From the NCBI GenBank assembly GCA_029260165.1, contig JAJDDT010000028.1, positions 1-64,000 of the forward strand: DNA of 64,000 bases, written 5' to 3'. Source of the stretch: Phycisphaerae bacterium (GTDB lineage: Bacteria; Planctomycetota; Phycisphaerae; UBA1845). Below are positions 10,841 to 20,416 of this stretch, one piece after another (within the stretch, counting starts at the first letter, position 1; the number at the start of each line of letters is the position of its first letter). Position numbers and translations under genes: made by a program. A model generated the notes under the pieces. The model was not told the DNA's origin. It worked only from the letters and a program-made list of their open reading frames with translations, and ran no database searches.

Positions 10841-10905
10841 CGGTGCTTCGTTGCTCGTCGATCGATGGTTGGGTGGCCCATGGCTTTAGCCGTGGGGGAC
10901 TCGAT
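10841..10905. repeat. REP/BIME-like half unit, copy 1, in the nuoB-nuoC gap
   Basis: GGTGCTTCGTTGCTCGTCGATCGATGGTTGGGTGGCCCATGGCTTTAGCCGTGGGGGACTCGATT; nearly identical over about 60 nt to the copy at 30130. Confidence 0.85.
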
Positions 10906-10940
10906 TGCTGATGATGTATCAAGCCGTCCGTCATGAGGCA

Positions 10941-11459
10941 CTAGTTCAACACCTCCTCCTTCACACGCGAAATTGGATCCTTCGCACGCGTCTGATGCCT
11001 GATCTTGTCCTGCAAACGCATCAGTCCCTCGATCAACGCTTCAGGCCTCGGCGGACAACCAGGCACATAAACATCCACAGGCACCACCAGATCAACACCC
11101 TTGACCACATGATATCCATGCTTGAAATAAGGCCCGCCACCAATCGTGCACGCACCCATCGCGATCACATACTTCGGATCGGGCATCTGGTTGTACAACC
11201 GCTTCAGACGACTAGCCATCTTGTACGTCACCGTACCCGCCACAATCATCAAATCCGACTGCCTTGGCGATGCGCGAAACGCACCTGCCCCAAACCGGTC
11301 AATATCAAACCGCGATGCACCCACCGCCATCATCTCAATCGCGCAACACGCCAACCCAAACGTCATGGGCCAGATACTGTTCTGCCGTCCCCAGTTGATC
11401 GCCCAATCCAGCGAGGTGACGATCAAACCCTCCTCAAACTTGTTGTCAATCCAACTCAT
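10941..11459 (-). CDS. nuoB: NADH-quinone oxidoreductase subunit B
   Basis: [36 protein letters not shown] motifs (4Fe-4S N2 ligands). Confidence 0.97.
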   Translation of the reverse strand: MSWIDNKFEEGLIVTSLDWAINWGRQNSIWPMTFGLACCAIEMMAVGASRFDIDRFGAGAFRASPRQSDLMIVAGTVTYKMASRLKRLYNQMPDPKYVIAMGACTIGGGPYFKHGYHVVKGVDLVVPVDVYVPGCPPRPEALIEGLMRLQDKIRHQTRAKDPISRVKEEVLN

Positions 11460-11959
11460 CCACCCGCCTCCGTTCCAACACGCCCCGCCTCGACGGAACC
11501 CGCAAGCCGCGACGAACGACGCTGACCGCCAGCTGCCCGGACCCAGTCAAGATAGCCAAACTTCCACAGAAACAAGAACCCCACGACGACAACCCCGAAG
11601 AAAAACAACATGTCATACAACGCGACAAACTTCGCCGTCGAGCCTGCCTCCGCCGACCCGAACACTACCGCCCAAGGCCAGAACAACGCAATTTCCACAT
11701 CAAAAACAATAAACACCAGCGCGACAACGTAGAAACGCAGATCAAACTGCACCCAACTGCCACCCACCGCAGGCTCACCACACTCGTACGGAGCATCCTT
11801 CTCAGGGTGAGGCAACGTCGGTCGAACAAGCCTGCCCACAACCAGCGCCGAAAACGCCATGAAAAAACCGGCGATGATGAACAACAACACCCCGGTCACC
11901 AACTCAATATTGGTATCACCGCGTGCCACAGCCTCAGTTTGTGCAAGCAGACTCACCAT
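11456..11959 (-). CDS. nuoA: NADH-quinone oxidoreductase subunit A
   Basis: [40 protein letters not shown] motif; ATGA overlap with nuoB. Confidence 0.96.
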   Translation of the reverse strand: MVSLLAQTEAVARGDTNIELVTGVLLFIIAGFFMAFSALVVGRLVRPTLPHPEKDAPYECGEPAVGGSWVQFDLRFYVVALVFIVFDVEIALFWPWAVVFGSAEAGSTAKFVALYDMLFFFGVVVVGFLFLWKFGYLDWVRAAGGQRRSSRLAGSVEAGRVGTEAGG

Positions 11960-11997
11960 GATCGTGGACCCACCATTTTGTCCTCATACACCCGCAA

Positions 11998-12582
11998 TCA
12001 CTTCTTCGCAGCCTTCTGCTCTTCCAATGCCCTGACCATCTCTTCGCGAACAGGCACACCGCGATCAATCCAGTCCTGCTTCTTTTCTGCCACCCAGTCA
12101 GGCAACCGCTCCGAACGCATCCAGAACGGTTGAGGCGTCTGCAATCCCTCTTTCGCCAACTCCGTAAACTCAACGACCATGTCCTCACGCGTGTAACCAG
12201 ACAGATCATGAACATTGCCCATATGAATGCAGTCCGTCGGACACGGATCGACACACAACGCACAAAACATGCACTTGGCGTAGTCAATCGCATAACGTGT
12301 CATCGCCCCACCCTTGGCAATTCCGGTGGCTTTGTCGATCTTCCGCGCACCGGACTTCTCAATATAAATACAATCGACCGGACACGCCTTCGCGCACAAA
12401 TCACACGCGATGCATTTCTCAATCTCGAAATAATGGAATCCCCGATACCGAGGCTGCAACGCCGGTGCCACATCCGGATACTGCACCGTGATCGTTTTTG
12501 CAAAGCAGTACTTCAGCGTGATCCGCATACCAATCAAAATGGTCCTGATCGTCATGTAGATATTGTGAAAATATTCACGCAT
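11998..12582 (-). CDS. nuoI: NADH-quinone oxidoreductase subunit I
   Basis: two 4Fe-4S motifs CIACDLCAKACPVDCI and CMFCALCVDPCPTDCI; start placed at MREYFHNIYM. Confidence 0.95.
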   Translation of the reverse strand: MREYFHNIYMTIRTILIGMRITLKYCFAKTITVQYPDVAPALQPRYRGFHYFEIEKCIACDLCAKACPVDCIYIEKSGARKIDKATGIAKGGAMTRYAIDYAKCMFCALCVDPCPTDCIHMGNVHDLSGYTREDMVVEFTELAKEGLQTPQPFWMRSERLPDWVAEKKQDWIDRGVPVREEMVRALEEQKAAKK

Positions 12583-12775
12583 CGCCGCCCGCACCTGCCT
12601 TCCGGGGACCACGCCACGCCCCAGGCCATAAGTCCTTGTCAACTCGCAGCATAACGAAAACCGCCTCGAAACCACGACCGGGAGGATTCTAGTTCGACCG
12701 CTTCGCTAACGCAACACGACAACTCGCCCGCTTCGCACCACGACCCGTACGCCTAACATCATGGTCACGAACAAC

Positions 12776-14020
12776 TTATCCCGACTCGCCCGTCATCCGC
12801 AGTCGAAGAAGATTCAACGCCACCTTGCACGCACGATCCCGAATCTCCCATCGGGTCAAATGGGTTCCAAACAACCGTTTTTCCACAACAACGCCGCCGG
12901 CGTCAGCCAATCCGAACCACACCAACCCCACAGGCTTCTCATCCGATCCGCCACCAGGACCAGCCACTCCCGTGATCGACAACGCATAATCCGTTCCAAA
13001 TCGCCGGCGACAAGCGCTGGCCATCATCGACGCCACCTCGCCGTTGACCGCGCCTTTCTGCATCATCAAATCCGCCGGTACGCCCAGCAAATCAGTTTTC
13101 GCTTCATAGGCATAGGTCACGACACCGCCCTGAAAATAACCACTGCTGCCTGACACATCCGTCAGCCGCCCACCCAACATCCCACCGGTGCACGATTCCG
13201 CCACCGAAACCGTAACCTTTTGATCCAAAAGAAGTTGGCCAACCGCCGACTGCAACGTCGTGGCATCCTCACCGAATACCAGTTGCCCCAACCGCCCCCG
13301 AATGTCGGCCACCTCCGCCTCGGCAATTGCAGCATCCCTGGCAATCACGCGGACTGAAATGATCGAATCGTGGGCGGTGATGCCAACGACGGGTTGCCTG
13401 CCGGAGGTCATCAGGTCGGCTATCTGTTCACCGATGTTGGCTTCCCCTGCTCCAAAACAACGAATCGTCCGGACGACCGTGCTCGTGCGATTTGAATCGA
13501 CAGGCAATTCGGGCAGGATGGACCGCTCGAACATGACCTTCATCTCGCGAGGCACGCCCGGCATCGCGTAAATTGTTTTGCCGTCGAACATTACACGCAC
13601 TCCCGGCGCGGTGCCGCAGGTGTTGGCAATCCCATGTCCGCCGATCGGAATGTCTGCCTGACGTTTGTTGCTCTCCGGCATGCTCCTGCCAAGTTTGTCG
13701 AAATACGATTCGATCTGTCGGAGCAACTCCGGATCGCGACTCAACCCCTGACCCACCGCCTCCGAGATGGATTCACGGGTCAGGTCGTCAGCCGTCGGAC
13801 CAAGACCGCCGTTGACGAATACAGCGTCACTTTGCGCCACGCCTTGTCGAACCGCAGCTGCGATGGCATCGCGATCATCCGGAACGGTCACATGCAAGCC
13901 GACATCCCAGCCGATGGACGCCAATTCGAGCGACAGCCACGCGGAATTCGTATCAACGGTCAAGCCGTTGGTGAGTTCGGTGCCGATGCTGACGATGGCT
14001 GCTTTCACGCCGGGGAGCAT
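12776..14020 (-). CDS. cinA: CinA-family protein (competence/damage-inducible; nicotinamide mononucleotide deamidase domain)
   Basis: MLPGVKAAIVSIGTELTNG..., GGLGPTADDLT, VSVAESCTGGMLGGRLTDVSGSSGYFQGGVVTYAYEAKTDLLGV. Confidence 0.95.
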   Translation of the reverse strand: MLPGVKAAIVSIGTELTNGLTVDTNSAWLSLELASIGWDVGLHVTVPDDRDAIAAAVRQGVAQSDAVFVNGGLGPTADDLTRESISEAVGQGLSRDPELLRQIESYFDKLGRSMPESNKRQADIPIGGHGIANTCGTAPGVRVMFDGKTIYAMPGVPREMKVMFERSILPELPVDSNRTSTVVRTIRCFGAGEANIGEQIADLMTSGRQPVVGITAHDSIISVRVIARDAAIAEAEVADIRGRLGQLVFGEDATTLQSAVGQLLLDQKVTVSVAESCTGGMLGGRLTDVSGSSGYFQGGVVTYAYEAKTDLLGVPADLMMQKGAVNGEVASMMASACRRRFGTDYALSITGVAGPGGGSDEKPVGLVWFGLADAGGVVVEKRLFGTHLTRWEIRDRACKVALNLLRLRMTGESG

Positions 14021-14099
14021 ACCCGTGCGGCAGGTTGGTAGATAGCGGAGTAGCGTGCCGATATAGTCTCGGCGGCGAACACGGAGCATCGTACGAATC

Positions 14100-15089
14100 A
14101 TGGCGTCCCCACGGAAATCCCTGCGCGTTTTGTTTGGCTGCGTTGGCAGACGGGTGGAACTTTTACAGGCGTTTCGGCGGGCAGCCGACCGTCTCAGGAT
14201 TGACCTGACCCTCCACGGTTCGGACATCACAATGCTCGCGCCGGCGATGCATCACGTCGATAAGCGGCACATCCTGCCCAGGCTTTCGGACCCGTCCTAC
14301 ATCGCCAAATTATTGAACGTCGCGCGTCGAAACCGTATCGACATGATCATCCCGACCATCGATTTCGAGCTTGATCTGCTCAGCCAATCGCGTGAGACGT
14401 TCGCCCAATTCGGTTGTCGCGTGGTCGTCTCGTCTCCAGCAGTGATCGACATCTGCTCCGACAAGGTTCTCACGTTCAACGCCTTGAAAAAGAACAAAAT
14501 CGACACCCCCGCCACCTGGACATTCGATGAGATCATGCAGCGTAAACGTCATCGATTTCCCTACCACATGAAACCGCGCGCGGGCAGCGCGGGGAAGGGC
14601 AACTATCGGATCGAAATCGCAGACGAGCTTCGCGTCCTGGGTCGGCGCGTTGAAAACCCGATCCTGCAGGAATTTGTGGATGGCGTGGAACACACGATGG
14701 ACGTCTACACCGGATTCGACGGGGTTCCACGATGTGCCGTCCCGCGAAAACGACTCGAGGTACGCACCGGGGAGGTCTCCAAAGCCATCGTCGTCAAGGA
14801 TCGGCGCGTCATGGATGTCGGGTTGGCTGTCGCTCGCGCGCTGGGTGAATGTTGCGGGGTGGTCACGGTTCAGTGCATGATCACCAAACGTGGTCGAATC
14901 CGCGTGATCGAGATGAATCCTCGTTTCGGGGGTGGTGTGCCGCTCGCGATCCACGCCGGGGCGGATTTTCCGCGTTGGTTGATGGCTGAACACCTTGGCC
15001 GGCGTGTCAAAATCGGCGAGTCGTTCAGGGATGGGTTGACGATGCTCCGCTACGATCAATCGGTCATGGGCCGATTCGGGGACGGGTAG
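14100..15089 (+). CDS. ATP-grasp domain protein (CarB/PylC-like)
   Basis: MKPRAGSAGKGNYR glycine-rich loop, VIEMNPRFGGGVPLAIHAGADFPRWL C-terminal ATP-grasp signature. Confidence 0.88.
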   Translation: MASPRKSLRVLFGCVGRRVELLQAFRRAADRLRIDLTLHGSDITMLAPAMHHVDKRHILPRLSDPSYIAKLLNVARRNRIDMIIPTIDFELDLLSQSRETFAQFGCRVVVSSPAVIDICSDKVLTFNALKKNKIDTPATWTFDEIMQRKRHRFPYHMKPRAGSAGKGNYRIEIADELRVLGRRVENPILQEFVDGVEHTMDVYTGFDGVPRCAVPRKRLEVRTGEVSKAIVVKDRRVMDVGLAVARALGECCGVVTVQCMITKRGRIRVIEMNPRFGGGVPLAIHAGADFPRWLMAEHLGRRVKIGESFRDGLTMLRYDQSVMGRFGDG

Positions 15090-15091
15090 TC

Positions 15092-15760
15092 GTGGGGGAT
15101 GCCGTCAACGACGCCATCGTTTTCGATCTGGACGACACCCTCTATCCCGAGCGGGAATTCGCATTCAGCGGTTTCGATGTGGTGGCGAGGGTGTTTTCCG
15201 ATCGGCTATCCGCAACATTCGACCTCGCTTCGCACATGCGCACGTTGTTTGATTCCGAGCATCGACATCGCGTGTTCAACGTCGTGTTGAATGAAATCGG
15301 CGTGGACACCCCGGAACCAATCGTCCGCGAAATGATCGAGACTTTCCGCACACACCGCCCGGCTATTGGACTGCATGACGACGCATTGCGTGCGATCGAG
15401 CGGTTTCGCGGTTCGCACAAGCTGGGGGTCATCACGGACGGATACGCCGTGACGCAGCATGGGAAGGTGGCTGCCTTGAAACTGACGTCGAGGGTCGATG
15501 CGGTCATTGTTACCGATGACTGGGGTCGGGAATTCTGGAAACCCCACCGGCGCGCCTTCGAGGAAATGGAACGCTTGCTTGGAACCCGCGGAAATCAATG
15601 CACCTATGTGGCTGACAACCCCGACAAGGATTTCGTCGCCCCAAACGCGTTGGGGTGGCGAACGGTGATGATTGCTCGCGAGGGCGGGGTTTATGTGGAT
15701 GCTGCCGTGGCGGATGGCGGCGAGCCTGATCAGCGGATTACATCGCTTGACCAACTCTGA
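15092..15760 (+). CDS. HAD-superfamily hydrolase
   Basis: VFDLDDTLYPE (DxDxT), GVITDG, YVADNPDKDFVAPNALGWRTV; GTG start 3 nt after the ATP-grasp stop. Confidence 0.93.
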   Translation: MGDAVNDAIVFDLDDTLYPEREFAFSGFDVVARVFSDRLSATFDLASHMRTLFDSEHRHRVFNVVLNEIGVDTPEPIVREMIETFRTHRPAIGLHDDALRAIERFRGSHKLGVITDGYAVTQHGKVAALKLTSRVDAVIVTDDWGREFWKPHRRAFEEMERLLGTRGNQCTYVADNPDKDFVAPNALGWRTVMIAREGGVYVDAAVADGGEPDQRITSLDQL

Positions 15761-15829
15761 TATTCTGATGGCTTCGATCGCGCCCGCACCGGATTGCGTG
15801 CGTAGAATCGTTGAAGGAGATATTCGACC

Positions 15830-16312
15830 TTGCCGATGCCAAGTCGTGACAAATGGGCGGAGTGGCGCGAGTTGGCTGCGCAGTTTCGAGAGCAGACCCG
15901 CGTTCAATTCAACGAGTGGGTGTTCGCCTGTCGCGACGAACCCGCTCTCATCTGGCAAACACCGCTCGTGCGATACATCACCTACGGCGCGGGTGGGTTG
16001 TTGAGCATTCTTGCGTTGCGGTTCGCCATGTTGTTGTTCGTACCAACGAACGCCGGTGAAATCGCACCGCGCGCGGTGACCGCCCATTTCGATGTTGTGT
16101 GCACGGATTCTGACTGCGGACGGTATTTCAAGATCGAACGCAAATTCCGATTCGACGATTTTCCGGTTCGGTGTTTCTTCTGCAAGAAGGAAACGGGACA
16201 CCTCGCGACCCACTGCACGTCGGACCGGTGCGGTGGTCGAATCACCCCGACGGTGAAAACGGACACCGGAGTCGTCTGTCGCGTCTGCCGCGAACCTGTT
16301 GGCGGCGGATGA
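15830..16312 (+). CDS. hypothetical membrane protein with two cytoplasmic CxxC-type zinc-ribbon-like modules
   Basis: one TM (LLSILALRFAMLLFV), then CTDSDC..CFFCKK and CTSDRC...CRVC. Confidence 0.55.
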   Translation: MPMPSRDKWAEWRELAAQFREQTRVQFNEWVFACRDEPALIWQTPLVRYITYGAGGLLSILALRFAMLLFVPTNAGEIAPRAVTAHFDVVCTDSDCGRYFKIERKFRFDDFPVRCFFCKKETGHLATHCTSDRCGGRITPTVKTDTGVVCRVCREPVGGG

Positions 16313-16414
16313 CGTCGTTTCGGGTTCCCGTCACCCAACAGGAAACCATAAAACGGTGACGCTGCAACGATCGATGGCGCGCCGCCGGAACGGTCATGTA
16401 CCCCGTGCCCTGGA

Positions 16415-17722
16415 TCAGGCTGGCGGTGCCCGGCGTCTGAGCACGAATGCACCACACATCACCACGAGCAAAGCCAACACGAGTGCGCTCGCGTTCGACA
16501 TTGCCGGAACAGCTCCCAGGTCGCACGGGACCGCCCCTGCCGCATTCATCGGACTAATCCTGTAGACCCGACCGTCGTTGGCTTCGTAGCTCGACGCCAG
16601 ATAATACAGATCACCCTCCGGTCCGATGGCTACATACACAGGCTTCAGTCTGCCTCCGGGGTCGGCGTAGCCTATGTTGGTGGCGAAACTGCCGGAAACG
16701 GGATTATCCTCGGACTGGAGCATTGAAATCTCACCGAAACTGCTTGAGTTACCACCCCACAGAGACGTGAAATAAGTGCCGTGGAATTCGGGTGCGAACG
16801 AACCGCACGCCCCATACCACACACCGCCGGAAATGATCCGACCGTTGGATCCACCCGTGCCTGCGTTCGACCAATCACCGGTTTCGATACCGATTCCGTT
16901 GAAACCGTCATGACCGAAATTGGCGGCTGATTCGAGTTGTAGAACCCTGGCTTTGTTCGTACCCGCGACATCGTTGATGTAGATGCGTCTGGAATCCGGA
17001 TGACGGGACATCGAGAACGGGTTACGCAGTCCCAGTGCGTAGATGGCTTTGAAGTCGCCGGCGACCTGGTCAAAAAAGGGATTGTCGGTCGGAATGGTGC
17101 CGTCTCGATTGATGCGAAACACCTTGCCGGTGAGGGTGGAAAGACTTTGGACGTTGTCGCCACCATTCCAGCCGTCGCCCGTTGTGAAGTAGAGCTTTCC
17201 ATCCTCGCCGACAAGTATCGCCCCGCCGTTGTGGCTGCCACTCGATTCGCTGCCGTTAAACGGCACCTCCATCAGCAGGACTTCATCCGGTTCGGCAACG
17301 TCCGGATTCGACAGGCTGGCCTGAATCCGCACCACGCGATTACGTCGGAGCTTGTCCTTCATGTAAAAGCAGTAGACGTAGCCATTGATCTCAAAATCCG
17401 GATCGAAAGCGAACCCGCGCAACCCTGCTGAACGATGTGCTTCGGGCTGACCGGAACTATTCGTCGGAATGTCGAACGTGTAAAACGGCTGAGAATTGAG
17501 CGTCCACTCGCCGCTTTGCGGGTTCTGTCTGGCGATGCGTAGTTGGCCGATCACACGTTCCGCGATGAACAGACGTCCGTCCGGCGAAAAACCCATGGTG
17601 GAGGGATCCTGCAAACCAGCCACAACGAGATCCTGCTGAAATCCGGCGGGCAAATCCGCGGCGAAACCCGGATGAGCAGAACCCAAACCAACAAAAATCA
17701 AAACGACGACGGCACGGTTCAT
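16415..17722 (-). CDS. secreted PQQ/glucose-sorbosone dehydrogenase-like beta-propeller with C-terminal sorting-signal-like tail
   Basis: signal peptide; FLHPDFEINGYVY-like, GLRNPFSMSRHPDS, GDGWNGGDNVQSLSTLTGKVFRINRDGTIPTDNPF; C-terminus AVPAMSNASALVLALLVVMCGAFVLRRRAPPA. Confidence 0.85.
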   Translation of the reverse strand: MNRAVVVLIFVGLGSAHPGFAADLPAGFQQDLVVAGLQDPSTMGFSPDGRLFIAERVIGQLRIARQNPQSGEWTLNSQPFYTFDIPTNSSGQPEAHRSAGLRGFAFDPDFEINGYVYCFYMKDKLRRNRVVRIQASLSNPDVAEPDEVLLMEVPFNGSESSGSHNGGAILVGEDGKLYFTTGDGWNGGDNVQSLSTLTGKVFRINRDGTIPTDNPFFDQVAGDFKAIYALGLRNPFSMSRHPDSRRIYINDVAGTNKARVLQLESAANFGHDGFNGIGIETGDWSNAGTGGSNGRIISGGVWYGACGSFAPEFHGTYFTSLWGGNSSSFGEISMLQSEDNPVSGSFATNIGYADPGGRLKPVYVAIGPEGDLYYLASSYEANDGRVYRISPMNAAGAVPCDLGAVPAMSNASALVLALLVVMCGAFVLRRRAPPA

Positions 17723-17970
17723 ATTTTTTGCTCCCTTTTGCAGGCATAGAGTTCGGATGCTGCAGGTCTCCCCGAACGCCAATTCTAGAATGGCTGGATC
17801 AGCGCGACAATCGAAAAACGCACCCCTGGCATGGACTGGACAATCGACTGAATATCAGTCGCGAGACGACAAGCCTGCCTGCGTTGGGCGTCACCCTGAT
17901 TTGCCGTCCAACCTCACAGGGTATTTTCGGCTCGCTTTTCTCCGGGGGTATGGGGTAGAATTCGCAGCCA

Positions 17971-18441
17971 ATGGCACCCGGCGAACTGATCCAGGCTTGG
18001 CGGACCAACAACAGGATCAATCTCATGCTGGTGGCCAGGATCAAACCGGACGGGTGGGAATCCACGTTGTCAAAACGGGGAGGCAGGGGTGTCGCCGGTG
18101 AATTTGCTCATATGCACAACGTCCGTTTCGCGCAGCTTGAAAGACGGGCCCGCGACCTTGCTCAGGGGCTCGAAAAATTTCCGACCGGAGCCGTCCCCTC
18201 CAAACGCGAGATCACCAGGGCACTGAAAGCCTCCGGCACCGCAATCGAGCGATTTCTTGCTGATGTTATGAGCGGTCAGGAAAAACGCAGGGGATTCAAA
18301 CGCGGGATCTTTACGACGTTGTCCTATTTCGTCTCCCACGAAGCCCATCACCGGGGCCGCATCCTTCTAACCCTCAAGGTGGCAGGGCAGACGCTCGACA
18401 AGAACACCCAATACGCCATCTGGGATTGGGATCGGATTTAA
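17971..18441 (+). CDS. DinB-family-like protein
   Basis: FAHMHNVRF and SYFVSHEAHHRGRILLTLK pattern typical of DinB/YfiT four-helix proteins. Confidence 0.75.
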   Translation: MAPGELIQAWRTNNRINLMLVARIKPDGWESTLSKRGGRGVAGEFAHMHNVRFAQLERRARDLAQGLEKFPTGAVPSKREITRALKASGTAIERFLADVMSGQEKRRGFKRGIFTTLSYFVSHEAHHRGRILLTLKVAGQTLDKNTQYAIWDWDRI

Positions 18442-18586
18442 TCGGCGCTGCATTGCGACCGGCGCAGACAGCGAGACCGGCGCTCCCCTGGAACACCGGT
18501 CCCTTTGAATTAGTACATTCTGCGGTTGCCGGGTATCAGACCGGCTTTGAGCCGATCACAGCGTGACCGGCGCGCCGGTGAATCGA

Positions 18587-19249
18587 TCAGAATTTTCCCC
18601 GACGGCGCTGCGCACCGTGTTGGCCTCGCCGGCGTTTCTCGCCCTTGTTCTCCGTATGCTGAATCTTTGCGGAAAGTCTGCCGGCGGTGAATTCGTCCAT
18701 CGTGAGCGTGCCGTCTCCGTCCAGATCGGCTTCGGGCCTGTTCCTGAGTACGCGTTGAATTTTGCGCATTTCCAACGCCTCGAATTCAGAGGCAGACAGA
18801 ACCCCATCGCCATCCGCGTCAAGATCGGCGTGATCCTCCAGAACCTGTTTTCTGAATGCGGTTGCCTTCTCTTCCACGAACGCCTGCAGCTCGGTACTGC
18901 TCAGCGTGCCGTCGCTGTCGGTGTCTGCCTCCGGCACACGATTGACGAGTCGCTCGACGATTTTGGCGGTCGTCGCGTTGGCGAACGTTTCCCACTCTTC
19001 ATTGCTCAGGGTTCCGTCCGCGTTTGTATCCTGGTCCGGGAACAGTGCGGGTGTGAATGTGGCTGGGGCGGTCTCACTCGACAGATACTCCAGCGTATGA
19101 ATCAACCCAATCAGTTGACGTCCCGGACCGCCGGATTTGTGCCCACGATGTCGCCGCCCACGTTCCGTTTCGGCTGATAACGCCGACCCCGCGATCAGCA
19201 TCGAACCCAAAACCGCTATCCCAATCGTCTTCGTCATCCCATTGCTCAT
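18587..19249 (-). CDS. secreted EF-hand domain protein
   Basis: repeated DQDTNADGTLSNEEWE, DTDSDGTLSSTELQ, DLDADGDGVLSASEFE, DLDGDGTLTMDEF. Confidence 0.88.
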   Translation of the reverse strand: MSNGMTKTIGIAVLGSMLIAGSALSAETERGRRHRGHKSGGPGRQLIGLIHTLEYLSSETAPATFTPALFPDQDTNADGTLSNEEWETFANATTAKIVERLVNRVPEADTDSDGTLSSTELQAFVEEKATAFRKQVLEDHADLDADGDGVLSASEFEALEMRKIQRVLRNRPEADLDGDGTLTMDEFTAGRLSAKIQHTENKGEKRRRGQHGAQRRRGKF

Positions 19250-19475
19250 TGCAGTATCCTCCCGCAATCTCGTCTTTCCTGGTTGTGTCCACGTCGATCA
19301 TCGACGTCATTCACCGGACATAACGCCCCCGAATCGGTCTTAATGCAAACTCTTTGTCGAATTTTGTCAGTATCACCAGACAAAAACGTCCCCAAACCCG
19401 GTTCCGGCGGGGTAGAACCGCATACTGGTGTGTTCGTCAGGGTTTCACACCCAGTCTCGTGCCAGGAAGACAGAC

Positions 19476-19919
19476 TCACCGCCCGCCGCTGAATGCCTTG
19501 ATCAGCCGATAAGCATTTCGCCTGAACCGATCCGGCGGCGGTTTCGCGTTTGCGAACGACGTTCCGTCCAGCGACCCTGCTGACGGTATTTCAACGCCGC
19601 CCTTCACGCCCGGACCGACGTCGTTTTCCGTCTCGGTCGGCTTCATCGCCCATCCCATGTAACATCCGATCATCAGCGTGGCTGCGTAGGCGAAACCCTG
19701 TCGCCGGAAACTCCGACGCGTCGGCAGGATGTGAGCCGGCCGCTCAAACGTTCCCGCGTCCAAAACATCGAGCGCGGTCACGGCTGCCTGCAATGATCCC
19801 ACCTCATCCGCGCATCGCGTGCACTCTGCGACGTGCGTATCGACGCTCGAGCGATCCGCCGACGACAGCTCATCGCCCAGATAGTCCGCCAACATTTCAT
19901 CCACACGTTCGCATTTCAT
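19476..19919 (-). CDS. anti-sigma factor with zf-HC2-like N-terminus
   Basis: HVAECTRCADEVG zinc-finger motif, one TM; ATGA overlap with sigma factor. Confidence 0.85.
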   Translation of the reverse strand: MKCERVDEMLADYLGDELSSADRSSVDTHVAECTRCADEVGSLQAAVTALDVLDAGTFERPAHILPTRRSFRRQGFAYAATLMIGCYMGWAMKPTETENDVGPGVKGGVEIPSAGSLDGTSFANAKPPPDRFRRNAYRLIKAFSGGR

Positions 19920-20416
19920 TTTCCCACCTCGAATTTCAGGACGCCCGCGACTGCCAACGACCGACGAACGGCCTGCAAACCACGCACATAATGCGTTTTT
20001 ACTGACGAAACCGCCAATCCCATCTGTTCTGCCATCTCCGCAAACGTGCACCCATCGTAAATCTTGGCGAACAGCACGGCTCTTTGCATTTCGGGTAACC
20101 CCGCGATCGCGCCAGCCACCAGTTCGCGATCAATTCCGGAATCGGTCGGTCGGTTCGCGACAGGCTCGATCTGAACTGATTCCGTTTTCGCTCGTGCCTT
20201 GAACAGATTGATCGCGCGGTTGATCGTCACGGTTCGCAACCATCCGACGGCGTTGACGGGTGCGTCGTTTTCACGATGCACCCGCCACCAGGTCACAAAA
20301 ACATCCTGCGTGACATCGAGCGCGTCGTGGTGGTTACCGAGCACGCGATACGCCCATCTGTAAACGGACGTTCGGTGACGTTCAAACGCTCCGACGGTAT
20401 CCATCGCGACGGTCAT
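19916..20416 (-). CDS. ECF-type RNA polymerase sigma factor
   Basis: region 2 (HRTSVYRWAYRVLGNHHDALDVTQDVFVTWWR) and region 4 (GCTFAEMAEQMGLAVSSVKTHYVRGLQAVRR). Confidence 0.94.
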   Translation of the reverse strand: MTVAMDTVGAFERHRTSVYRWAYRVLGNHHDALDVTQDVFVTWWRVHRENDAPVNAVGWLRTVTINRAINLFKARAKTESVQIEPVANRPTDSGIDRELVAGAIAGLPEMQRAVLFAKIYDGCTFAEMAEQMGLAVSSVKTHYVRGLQAVRRSLAVAGVLKFEVGK

